Translations under genes and position numbers: made by a program
Source: Syngnathus acus
Lineage: Eukaryota > Chordata > Actinopteri > Syngnathiformes > Syngnathidae
Reading direction: 5' to 3'
Length of the DNA stretch: 64,000 nucleotides
Assembly: GCF_901709675.1 (NCBI RefSeq)
Contig: NC_051095.1
Coordinates: 10,491,956 to 10,555,955, forward strand
Notes under the pieces: model-generated
What the model was told of the DNA's origin: nothing
Database searches by the model: none
What the model saw: only the letters and a program-made list of their open reading frames with translations
In this document: in pieces, positions 40,700 through 49,965 of the stretch
How the letters are laid out: every line of letters starts with the position of its first letter
Position numbering within the stretch: position 1 is the first letter of the stretch

Positions 40700-41026
40700 T
40701 ATCAATGAAAGAGTGTAACACATCCACACACCTGGCATGTTCCTTTTTATGTCTTGCCAACCCATTAAGTTTTCATCAGCACAAGTTCCCGTCAACCCTG
40801 TTCCTTGTGTCAACCCATCAACTCCCTTCAGACATTTGTGTCTTGTCCAGGTGTGCCGCAACGTCTCGTCTGTTTGCTTGTATTTACTTCCCTGAATTTT
40901 GTTTTTCCCCACACATTGTTTGCCTTTGTTGTTTTTGAAAATACACTCTTTGGAGATCTCCTTCCTTACTTTTCCTTTCCTGCATTTGAGTTCAAGTTTT
41001 GCCTTCACACCACAAAATTGTAACAT
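40700..41026 (+). mobile_element. decayed solo LTR, gypsy-like
   Basis: The plus strand is T/C-rich. It ends with ctgcatttgagttcaag, gccttcacaccacaaaattgtaaca, which parallels the 'CTGCATTTGGGTCC ... CACACCACAACCGTGACA' end of fish gypsy LTRs. The 5' end near gagtgtaacaca is uncertain. Termini have mutated, so it is older than the element at 43015. Confidence 0.45.
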
Positions 41027-43009
41027 AAGTGAACAGCATTACAACACATTTTACTTGTATTATCATTTTGCATTCATGAGTGTAATGTAAGTTATATTTA
41101 ATTAAGAGATGCTGGCTTAGCTGTATCATGTGATATGACAAAATATTTGTTCTGCTCTATGAAGGAGTTCTGAAATGTATTTTGTTGGTACAATGCATTG
41201 TTGAGACCTAATAATGTTGCTTTGTGAAAAAAAAAGCAGTTTCAAACTATTAAATGAAAAGTTACAATTGGATTTTGAGACAAGAAAACAATGAGTGATT
41301 AAAGGATAATCATTTGCATTACGTAATAAAGCAAAAAAAATCATTTGGAAAAATAAGAGGATATCAAAATATTATACACTGTAAATAATTGTATTTTTAG
41401 AATGACTGTATATGATATTCCAAAGTCTCCTTCAAGTAGCTTATGTGTTCTGAAAATGTTTGGTTGCACAACACCTTAATGTTTGATGGCTTACAGAAGA
41501 ACACAATCCCCCCCAAAAAAAATATGTGGATTTAAATAAGAAAAATAAGAAAAACCAACATTGGCAGAATTCTGAATATATCGCGTCAAAATGGTTTCCA
41601 GTGTTTCTCAATGCAGTTATTTTTCATCAGTTTGTACTACTTTAGAAATAGAGGATTTTTGATACCCAATCAAAGTTAATCAGATTCTATACGGTTTTGA
41701 CCAGGATATTAAATATGTGCCGCATGCGGCCCACCATCCACCTAATTGGTATGGTCTTTCCAACATCAGGTGAGATTGGGCATTCTTCTTTTAGTATTAT
41801 CGCAGGCCAAACTTCATCTTGTCCCGCTCACTGTGCATTTGACCAGCGCGGTCATTGTGTAGCTTTCAATGCCTGGCGCCTACTGCGTGCTAGGGGTCCA
41901 ATAAATGAAAAATGTTTGGCTTCACTTTGCGTTTTGGTTGGGTCAGCATTTGGATCAGCCTTTGCAGGACGTCGCTTCATCCTAATAATACAAAGAGAGC
42001 ATGTAGATACAGCCCAATATTCATTAGTTTGTAGTTTTTTTTGTTTTTTAGGATTTGTACTTTACTACCCCAGGTATAGACAAACCATGCACATCTATAG
42101 ACAATTTAGGCTTTTCAAATAACGTACGTGGGAACAAACCATGCAGAGCATCTCCTCGACTCGTCAAACCTCTCACAGAAAGGGCTTTTGTTCATGATCC
42201 TCCCCCACCAGCTTTAAGTCTAATTAACTTTTAATTGCAATTCGCTTTTGATGTATTAATTGAGAGCCATAAGCATAGGATAAGGAAGCCAACCAAGTAC
42301 TAGTTTCCACAACTGTACCATCTATATGATTATCTGATATTTTATTGGGTAAATTCCTTCAAATTCTTTTCTGCAAGCCCTTGAAATAAATGATAATATA
42401 AGTGAAAAGTATTTGTGTGAGGAAAATCAATAAAATAAAAAACACACTCACTGTTTCGAATGTTTTCTCCCTAAACTTGTCCAACTTTAATGCAAACAAT
42501 CATTTCTTTGGAGCATTTTACCGTGAGATAAAGCCTGAAGCTATCTGTAATAGCTCCCACCAAATCCAAATAATCACGGTAAGCACAAAATCTGCAGTGT
42601 CAGTAGTCTATAAGCTGTCTTCATCCACATTACCACCAAAGCTGGTCTGCCCATGTCCTTCAGGGGCTTATTCATTAGTTAGCAAGAAAACCCAATCAAT
42701 CACAATAAAACATCAGGGAAACTACAGTTTATAATTCAGTGCAGAGGGACCAAAAAGAAAAGACAACAGAAAGACAGGAAAAGGATGAGACACGGTGTTG
42801 CGTCACAAAAAAGGCCGCTAAGCAAAACGTGGTTTGTGGACTGTCTTCTTATATAATTTGTATCATTATGCGTATCATATCGACTATGATCCCTCAAGAC
42901 AAGATTCTACTGTGCCGCTTTCAGGTATGATGATAGCAGCCGAATTCATTGTGTACACCTAATACTAAAATATTCAACCCAAAGGAATAGCATGGTGCAA
43001 CTATATGCC
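41027..43009. other. gene-free stretch
   Basis: No supported gene. A 141-codon plus-strand frame at 41697-42122 begins in a hAT-like scrap (atgcggcccaccatccacctaattgg) and shows no domain. The remainder is unique-looking AT-rich sequence. Confidence 0.5.
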
Positions 43010-43014
43010 CTTGG
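43010..43014. repeat. target-site duplication (cttgg), left
   Basis: cttgg lies directly before the LTR and is repeated at 45642-45646 directly after the other LTR. Confidence 0.85.
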
Positions 43015-43055
43015 TGTCAGGCAACAAAGACAGGGAACCAAGTGCAGCACGATCC

Positions 43056-43061
43056 TTTAAT
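43056..43061 (-). terminator. polyadenylation signal ATTAAA in 3' LTR
   Basis: Minus-strand ATTAAA followed by a GT-containing stretch up to the LTR end. It is the only good signal between the predicted RNA start and the LTR edge, and would place the R/U5 border roughly 15-25 nt further on. Confidence 0.5.
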
Positions 43062-43093
43062 GGTGAGAGGGAAAACGGGGATGTAGAACGAGC

Positions 43094-43281
43094 AAGTAGT
43101 CAGGGCAGGCGGCGATCTGGAGCGTGGTCGAAGGTCAGGCAAGTAGTCAGGACAGGCGGCGATCTGGAGCGTGGTCGAAGGTCAGGCAAGTAGTCAGGAC
43201 AGGCGGCGATCTGGAGCGTGGTCGAAGGTCAGGCAAGTAGTCAGGACAGGCGGCGATCTGGAGCGTGGTCGAAGGTCAAGG
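43094..43281 (-). repeat. 47-bp minisatellite, four units, in 3' LTR
   Basis: The word ggcggcgatctggagcgtgg recurs at 43108, 43155, 43202 and 43249, giving an exact 47-bp period. Only the first unit differs (cagggcagg versus caggacagg). The fourth unit diverges after gaaggtca. Confidence 0.95.
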
Positions 43282-43473
43282 AAGCAGTTGGCTACAAAGT
43301 TTGGTCCGGGGACAAAAAGGCAGCAGTATCACGTGCAGGGTAATCAGACGAACTGACAACTACTGGCAGAACACAGAGAGGTTAAATAGGGAACCTAACG
43401 AGCTGTAGCAGGTGCTGGCAATTCCATGAGTCGGGCCAGGCTGGAAGTCAGGTGACGTGGGGACGTGACAGAA

Positions 43474-43483
43474 CCCCCCCCCC
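43474..43483 (-). other. polypurine tract
   Basis: Ten consecutive G residues on the minus strand followed by TTC immediately before the 3' LTR. This is the expected place for plus-strand DNA priming and it fixes the element's orientation. Confidence 0.75.
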
Positions 43484-43728
43484 AAGGGACGGCCCCCGAC
43501 GTCCCAAAAGCAGAACCCCAAGACGGAGCAGGAGACCGGGCGGGAGGGGGGGAACCCAAGACGTGCGGCAGTCAATATTCCGAATCAGAACACGTCGACC
43601 AAGCCCCGTCATCAGGCGGCACTACCGCCCAGTCCACCTTCCCAGCCGCGGCGTCGGGAGACGCCGACCAGGGGGCCGGCGTGGGAACCGGACGGGTCCC
43701 TACCGGACGACTCCGAGCAGGAAGCCGG

Positions 43729-45168
43729 TCAGACCCCAATACCCCGCCCACCGGAGCAGAACCCGGCTGCGGACGTCGCAACGGCAGCGGAGTAAGGGCC
43801 CGGGCCATCCGCTGCGGCCGACGGAGAGACCGGACCCGCGGCGGCTGCCCACGGATTGGAGAAGCGGAGGGCCGAGAGGCAAGGGCGCGGGCTGGAGTCG
43901 AGTAGTGGTCCTGGGACAGGGACTCGCGACAGGTAGTGGGGGGCAAAAAAACCGACCCCACACGGATCCTTGCGTCTCGTCGGGCAAGAGACCACCCAGT
44001 GACCCTCACCCCCGCAGTACAGGCAAAGCCCCTCTCTGATGCGCTGACTGCGTTTCCTCACAGAGAGAGAGGTGCGTCCGATCTCCATGGGTTCTGACCT
44101 GCTGGGCTGGGTGTGAGGAGCAATAAAGGCGCGCTGACTTACGTGGACAGGGTCCCTGGCGGACGACAGGTCCGGTGAAAAAACCGGTGCGCTCCATGAC
44201 ACCCGAGGTGTCGGGCTGATGTCACGGTGACGGGGGGGCGGAGCCGCTCTCCTCTCCTCGCGTCGCCTCGACTGGATCCGCCGGTCCACCCGTACTGCCA
44301 GGTCCATGGCCACTTCAAGGGTCTGTGGGCGCTCGCAGGACACCATCTCGTCCTTGATATAGTCCGCGAGTCCGTGGATGAAGGCACCGACGAGAGCCGG
44401 GGTGTTCCAGTCGCTACGACGCGCCACCGTCTGGAACCGGATGGCGTACTGGGCGACGGATCTGCTGCCTTGGCGCAGCGTGAGGAGCTCTGTGGAGGCG
44501 TCCTCCGAGGCGGAGCCCAGGTCAAATACGCGCAGGATCTCAGCGGCGAAGGCGTCAAACGACGAACAGGCGGGTCCCTGCCGCTCATATTCTGCCGTTC
44601 CCCACAGCCATGCCTCGCCCGTCAGGTGAGTCAGCACGAAACCCACCTTGGCTGGCTCCGTGGCAAATGTGACGGGCTGGAGGTCGAACAAGACACGGCA
44701 GTTCGTCAGAAAGGCCCGGACGTACTTGGGGTCACCGTCGAACCTTGCGAGGTTGCTGAGTCTGGGCTCAGGGACGTCCACGTACTGCCCGGGTGCCGAG
44801 GCAGGACGGGGCGTGGACATAACGGTGGGCTGATCGGCGGGGCTAAGCGGCACGGACGTGGACAGAGATGGCACAAACCGATCTGCAGCAGCCAGAGGAG
44901 CCAAGTCTCTGTGATCCCTGAGAGCCTCTACCAGGTCCTGGTGGAGCTGGTGGTGCTGCTGCAGTTGCTGTTGCTGCTGCTGCAGTTGCTGTTGCTGCTG
45001 CTGCAGTTGCTGTTGCTGCTGCTGCAGTTGCTGTTGCTGCAGCTGGAGCTGCTGTTGCTGCTGCTGGACGACCCTGGTTAACGCCGCCATCTCCTCTGTG
45101 GTCTTGCCGAGCTCCCACTCCGTGTGGGTCAAGCGGGCCGTGTCTAGGGAATCGTGCGCTGGTTGCAT
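43729..45168 (-). CDS. gag: Gag protein of Ty3/gypsy (sushi-like) retrotransposon
   Basis: An intact 479-residue frame starts 17 nt inside the 5' LTR edge, so the ATG follows the primer-binding site almost at once. Residues 35-73 form a Gln/Leu tract with a seven-residue LQQQQQQ period, which may be a coiled coil. Residues about 130-300 match the retrotransposon gag (capsid-like) domain: NLARFDGDPKYVRAFLTNC, GEAWLWGTAEYE, LRQGSRSVAQYAIRFQ, ALVGAFIHGLADYIKDEM. A basic linker follows, and one CCHC zinc knuckle at 382-395 (C382, C385, H390, C395) should bind RNA. The last 84 residues, rich in Pro, Ala and Ser, have no known domain and stand where a protease would begin in full elements. Gag assembles particles around the element's RNA. 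It is the same gag lineage that gave rise to mammalian PEG10/RTL genes, but there is no sign of domestication here because the LTRs are intact. Confidence 0.88.
   Translation of the reverse strand: MQPAHDSLDTARLTHTEWELGKTTEEMAALTRVVQQQQQQLQLQQQQLQQQQQQLQQQQQQLQQQQQQLQQHHQLHQDLVEALRDHRDLAPLAAADRFVPSLSTSVPLSPADQPTVMSTPRPASAPGQYVDVPEPRLSNLARFDGDPKYVRAFLTNCRVLFDLQPVTFATEPAKVGFVLTHLTGEAWLWGTAEYERQGPACSSFDAFAAEILRVFDLGSASEDASTELLTLRQGSRSVAQYAIRFQTVARRSDWNTPALVGAFIHGLADYIKDEMVSCERPQTLEVAMDLAVRVDRRIQSRRREERRAAPPPRHRDISPTPRVSWSAPVFSPDLSSARDPVHVSQRAFIAPHTQPSRSEPMEIGRTSLSVRKRSQRIREGLCLYCGGEGHWVVSCPTRRKDPCGVGFFAPHYLSRVPVPGPLLDSSPRPCLSALRFSNPWAAAAGPVSPSAAADGPGPYSAAVATSAAGFCSGGRGIGV
44962..45066 (-). repeat. 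21-bp tandem repeat encoding Gln/Leu heptads in gag
   Basis: On the plus strand cagttgctgttgctgctgctg starts at 44962, 44983, 45004 and 45025, a 21-bp period. On the coding strand each unit is one Leu plus six Gln. Imperfect copies continue to 45066. Confidence 0.9.
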
Positions 45169-45173
45169 TTCTG

Positions 45174-45183
45174 GTCAGTTCGT
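45174..45183 (-). other. self-complementary primer-binding site
   Basis: On the minus strand ACGAACTGAC lies 2 nt inside the end of the 5' LTR, where a primer-binding site belongs. No TGG-initial word complementary to a tRNA 3' end is present. The ten bases are perfectly complementary to GTCAGTTCGT at the predicted RNA start in the LTR (45519-45528, 31 nt below the TATA box). This is the arrangement of Tf1-type self-priming, where the RNA 5' end folds back as the primer. Confidence 0.7.
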
Positions 45184-45264
45184 TCTGTCAGGCAACAAAG
45201 ACAGGGAACCAAGTGCAGCACGATCCTTTAATGGTGAGAGGGAAAACGGGGATGTAGAACGAGC

Positions 45265-45452
45265 AAGTAGTCAGGGCAGGCGGCGATCTGGAGCGTGGTC
45301 GAAGGTCAGGCAAGTAGTCAGGACAGGCGGCGATCTGGAGCGTGGTCGAAGGTCAGGCAAGTAGTCAGGACAGGCGGCGATCTGGAGCGTGGTCGAAGGT
45401 CAGGCAAGTAGTCAGGACAGGCGGCGATCTGGAGCGTGGTCGAAGGTCAAGG
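45265..45452 (-). repeat. 47-bp minisatellite, four units, in 5' LTR
   Basis: Same unit number, order and first-unit variant as in the 3' LTR, as expected if both LTRs were copied from one template in a single insertion. Confidence 0.95.
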
Positions 45453-45551
45453 AAGCAGTTGGCTACAAAGTTTGGTCCGGGGACAAAAAGGCAGCAGTAT
45501 CACGTGCAGGGTAATCAGACGAACTGACAACTACTGGCAGAACACAGAGAG

Positions 45552-45559
45552 GTTAAATA
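45552..45559 (-). promoter_or_regulatory. TATA-like box of the 5' LTR
   Basis: TATTTAAC on the minus strand, 31 nt upstream of the GTCAGTTCGT that pairs with the primer-binding site. The spacing fits a normal RNA polymerase II start, which independently supports that base as the RNA 5' end. Confidence 0.6.
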
Positions 45560-45641
45560 GGGAACCTAACGAGCTGTAGCAGGTGCTGGCAATTCCATGA
45601 GTCGGGCCAGGCTGGAAGTCAGGTGACGTGGGGACGTGACA

Positions 45642-45646
45642 CTTGG
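45642..45646. repeat. target-site duplication (cttgg), right
   Basis: Identical to 43010-43014. Confidence 0.85.
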
Positions 45647-48600
45647 TTCATAATTAGCAAACCGTTTCAAATTCTAGTTTGCATTTAGAAAGCTATAATC
45701 CAGAAAAACAGAATAAAAGTTTTTGACTATAAATTTAAATCCAATCCAGACAGGAGATGGGTTGTATTTTCTGGATTAGTGTTTCTTGTTGACATTAAAG
45801 ATATTGATTAGAGAGCGCAAAAGGGAATTGCCTCACTGCTCAGGGATCTTCACACTTACAACACGTGTGCATGTACAAAACATACATGCCCGAAGACATA
45901 CAGTACGCAAAGACATACAGTACCCACAAGTAAGTAACCACTAAAGACACTCCCAGAGCTCTTACATTGTCTCCTTGTCTCATCTGCAAGTGTTCCCTTG
46001 CCTTTATTGATCCCTCCTAGATTAATGCAGCACCCAGAGGAAATACATACACGTTAATCACCAGCGGTAATGAAACAGCTGCTTTTAAGTTCAGATGAAT
46101 TGTGTGACTGCCACATTGGCTTTCAAATCATCTGACGAATCATCTGACGTTTCAATTGCTTTCAAATATTCAGAAATGAAAATGACAATGATGATCCACA
46201 CATTGATAGTCCAAGTTTTTTTGTTTTCTGATTAAGACTATCACACTTGATAGGTCACCGATTGAAGAAGTAAAAATGGATACCTCCTTCTTTCAGACAT
46301 TTGCACAAAATGTGTCTTCTGCATTTAGAGCAGACTCAGGAGTGTTTTATGTTTTGATGCTTTGGTCCAGGACACTCAAGGTAATTGACAGAGCACAACA
46401 TACGCGAATGGATGCCGTATATTGGCGCTGGTTTCGTAGAATAGAAACACATTGTAAAATTGTCACTTCATTCCACATCAAATTCACCTGTCCATCGATT
46501 TTCTATACATTTAATGCTGGAAGTCAGGACATAGGCTGTAGGCAAGTCCGCAATGATTTAGGAAGGGTTGCACATTGATGAATGTGAAGAATGAATTGAT
46601 TGGAAATGGATCCCATGCCGGCTGCATGAGCCATTTTGTCAGCAAGCGTTGGTTTCATTTTTAGCAATCCAAATTCATCCTTCATACATGCAAAAAGGTT
46701 TAGATGAATGGATTGGCTTCTCTGTCCTTTGGTATTCGGCACCTGCACCACCACACATCAGAATGCACAAAGTAATTTTTCAATAAAGGAATAGTAATAA
46801 TAATGGAGGTTTTTCTTCAAATATGTTGGAATGATGTAACTACGACTGTTTTTAACCCTGTCCCAGGTTTTAACTTTTCCTTCAGCAACATTTGAATGAA
46901 TTCATTTTTAAACTATTTTGAATGAATAATTCATAGTCAGCCTTTCAACAAACCGAAGCATGTTATGTTGAAAAATGAAATCGGGGAAAAAATAGAAGAG
47001 TAAAAAAAAACCTCTTTGCACTGTAATTCACGAGACCGATGATGATACTGTCATAGAAAAATGAGTTTTACTCACCCAATTATCTCCTTTAAGAGGTTTT
47101 GGCACCTGATAATATGGATGGCAGGAGTTCATCCTTTCAGACCAAGCTGTAGCAATGTAGTGTAATAAGAATATGAACTTGTATTTTTTTCAATATTAAT
47201 AAAATGGTCTCATCATAAAAGCCAAAATACCCACTAAAGAGGATGTTTGTTTTTTTAAATGAAACGAGCATAGTGAATTTCAAAACAATAAGAGACTTCA
47301 AGTTATATTTGGGAGAAATATGCAATTAAGGAAATTAGAATGAGAAAAAAAATATTTTCTCCACACACTGGAATATGTTGAAATTGGAACAAAGGTTTAC
47401 TTTTTGTGCCTTGAGGCTTGTACTCAGGGCTCTCCACACTAAATAACATGTGCTTCACGGTGAGCCTTGTCTCTTTTGTCACCAACAACTTTACCAAAAG
47501 CAATGTTTTGAATGGCCATCATCCTTAAAAAATAACAGAAAATATCTGAAGGGCAAACAGTGTTTTTCACTTCTACCCACACACGCTTTCGATTTCAAAC
47601 GCCAGATTTTAAAAGTATATCCAGGAGTCCAGTCAGCTCAAAAACTATTGAGACAGTATCGGGGTTTATATGATCCAAGTGAATCAGCTCAAGTGTCGAC
47701 TTTCAGCTTTGTCATTTGCCATTTAGGAGTTACAGACATATGGCGTGCTGTAGGTCAACTTCAGTTTTTAGGGAGTATTTGGAGAGTCTCAAAGAGATCA
47801 GTTGGCCAGGTGGAATGTTTTCCCTTGTTAGTTAAGAGGAATGAATCATGTCAAGTCTGAAGTCGATAGCAGGTATCCAGTTGGAACATGGAAATAAAAT
47901 CTAGGAGAGGCAACTAAAACAGAATTGTTTCCTGGGTAAAGGGAGAAAAAAACTAAACAAAAGTCAAGAATAGTAAAGCGAAGGCATAGTGGTATTGCTT
48001 CCATAATTTACACTCAAGAAGCACAATAAAAGTACATAAAGAGGGTAACTAGAGTAACATTCAAAAATAGGAAAAGCCAGAAACTGGCATTGTGAGAAAA
48101 TAATAAAAAAATAAAATATAAATGCTCTTGAATCAGATTTATTAGGAAAAATAAGACCAACCAAATTGAAGAGAATGATGGGGAGAGGGAAAACCAAAAG
48201 CAACAGCTGGTGTTGCGTGCAGCCTGGCTGGAAGTGGGACTGCGTCAGTGGTGTTAATTGATGATGTGGCTGCTGATGCAAAGTGAAGGCCTGGCAACAT
48301 CTCCAGGGAGAATATGGAAAATGGAACATGGGACTAGTACGTCTGCATCACAATAAACTAAAGGTCTAAATCCCGACTCGGCCCTCTTTGTATGATGTTA
48401 CTTAACCCTTTCTTTCTCTCTTCCCCTCTCAATTTGCCGCATCTCCCAGCCCCCACTCTTTCCCCTCTTGCTCCCAAAGGTGCCGCCAATGATGCCATTA
48501 CATCTGCAGTAATTCTTTTTAGTAGCAGTAATATCAATCTGAAATTACGTCGCACATTTTCATACATGCACCGCTGCTTTCCACAAAACCGGAGACACTG

Positions 48601-48666
48601 GAGTCGTACACGCACGTACGCTCTCCATTACTTACTGGGTCTCATTCACTAATACAAATGCAAGCA

Positions 48667-48885
48667 GCATGCAAACTCCTTACTGAATGTCCACGAGCTA
48701 AAATTCAAACCATTAAACAAGATTGTGTGGCAGGTGCACGCGCTAATCACATAAGCGACATTAGTAGCAAGGGACCTGGAGAATATGCCATCTGACTGTC
48801 TGGAAAGGGCAGAATATTCCCTGGATTGGTCCACTGTCAATCACAGGGCAGAGATCGAAAGACACTCATTTACATTCATCTGACT
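48667..48885 (-). mobile_element. strongly decayed SINE pieces
   Basis: catgcaaactcc, gtggcaggtgcacg with gctaatcac, and ggtccactgtcaatcacagggca with actcatttacattcat echo several segments of the SINE family, but their order is disturbed, so more than one old insertion may be mixed. Confidence 0.4.
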
Positions 48886-49877
48886 CTGAATTCATATTTT
48901 ATAGACAGAAGTATTTTCAGCACAATAAATAGAATTTAAAGAACTGAAGAGTAACACATAAAACTTTGGTTCATTCAACTAGCAAATAATTTGTTTTTTT
49001 TCTGCAATAACCAATTTTAAAAAGTTCATTAAATTATGTGACTATAGGGCCCGAATAGCTTCCATCTGGAGCAAAAAGTTTCTATGATAAAACTTTGTCT
49101 GCACAAAGACCAAAGTCAGAAAAATCATAAATCATCTCGCCTCTGGCTTGTGACTTCGTGTTCCCACCAAAGTTACATATTGGCGCCTCATGCTCAAGGG
49201 CTTCATAAACCGAGAATAACAGTCAACTGAAATAGTACACGCTCTTTAAGAAAAATTACAACGTATCCAGCAAGGTAATTTATTTTCATCAATGTCACAA
49301 AATACGCTGCCAAAATGGCATCCTGGTATCTACAAGTGAGCAACGCCACCGCATTTAATGAGACAGCTGGTGAGAAGGTGAGGTATTGTTTCCCTCTTTG
49401 GGGATGCACTGAGTAATTAGCGGTAACCGGGGAGATGCCAACCTCTTTCATCCCTCTTCAAACATCCACCTGACCACAACAGATGCCAAAAGCACGACAG
49501 TAACATTCCCCAGCACATTGCAGGCTGACAATAATGTACCACTGCTGTTACAATTGTTACCCCACAGCTTAGCAAAGGGTTTAAGAGGAAATTAGCTCAC
49601 AATTACACGAAATGCCACAGGAGAACACAGTACATAAAAATATTGTGGAGAGGCGACGGCAAATAAATTACAATAGCAAATACGATTTAAAAAAACGTGT
49701 TTGTTACATTCAACAAAGCTGTCCAAAATTTCAGGCATTTCAAACATTGACGTTGCTAATTTATTCACGCAATCCAGATCTTCTTTTATTCGTATTTTGT
49801 GGAATTGTGTAGCTCACAGCGCCCCCTGTGGTCAATGTCATAGCGCAAACGTGTGCCCTTAAGTCGCCAGTGATTTA

Positions 49878-49965
49878 CGACCAGGGTGCCGTGGCAGGCG
49901 TGCCATGGGAAATTATCTAATTTCAATTGGTCAGAAAATGATTTGTTAGCCATAAATATTTCTGT
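49878..49965 (+). mobile_element. hAT-like DNA transposon fragment
   Basis: agggtgccgtggcaggcg, tgccatgggaaattatcta and atttcaattggtc follow the well-known 'GGGTGCCGTGGC ... GTGCCGTGGGAAATTATCTAATTTCA' pattern of hAT-type non-autonomous elements. The second terminus is not seen. Confidence 0.5.

Larger units (their letters stand above)
43015..43470 (-). repeat. 3' LTR of the gag-only retrotransposon
   Basis: The LTR is 456 bp, with ends TGTCA (plus-strand start) and TGACA. Read in element orientation it holds a short U3 of about 113 bp with a TATTTAA box (43381-43388) and a predicted RNA start at about 43357. R contains four 47-bp units (43094-43281), and an ATTAAA polyadenylation signal lies at 43056-43061 about 40 bp before the LTR end. 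It looks the same as the 5' LTR at every position I compared. Confidence 0.9.
43015..45641 (-). mobile_element. gag-only Ty3/gypsy (Tf1/sushi-like) LTR retrotransposon
   Basis: This is a complete 2627-bp insertion in minus orientation: 5' LTR (45186-45641), self-complementary primer-binding site (45174-45183), gag (45168-43729), a GC-rich 259-bp leader to the polypurine tract (43474-43483), and 3' LTR (43015-43470). It is bounded by TGTCA/TGACA inverted ends and a 5-bp duplication, cttgg. No protease, reverse transcriptase, RNase H or integrase motif is present, so it cannot copy itself without help. The lack of pol could be an ancestral feature of a non-autonomous family or a private deletion; other genomic copies would decide. 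The GC content is far above the flanks. LTRs that appear identical and an undamaged gag imply recent insertion. Confidence 0.9.
45186..45641 (-). repeat. 5' LTR of the gag-only retrotransposon (promoter LTR)
   Basis: The LTR is 456 bp and looks the same as 43015-43470. In element orientation it begins TGTCACGTCCCC and ends GCCTGACA. The TATTTAA box at 45552-45559 predicts transcription from about 45528. It includes four 47-bp units (45265-45452). Confidence 0.9.

Noticed and set aside
41697-42122. A 141-codon plus-strand frame
   Set aside because: It starts in a transposon-like scrap, has no recognised domain or conserved motif, and is not flanked by splice or promoter signals.
43094-43281. 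Regular repeat with 47-bp period considered as a CRISPR-like array
   Set aside because: Units are head to tail without unique spacers and lie inside an LTR of a eukaryotic retrotransposon; it is a minisatellite.
43452-44039. Long GC-rich plus-strand frames rich in Arg and Pro
   Set aside because: Both overlap the gag tail and polypurine-tract leader in the wrong orientation. Their composition follows from GC content and there is no family resemblance.
44227-45081. A 284-codon plus-strand open frame opposite gag
   Set aside because: It is the antisense of the gag gene and its Gln/Leu repeat. It is Leu-rich only because CTG codons mirror CAG, and it has no domain of its own.
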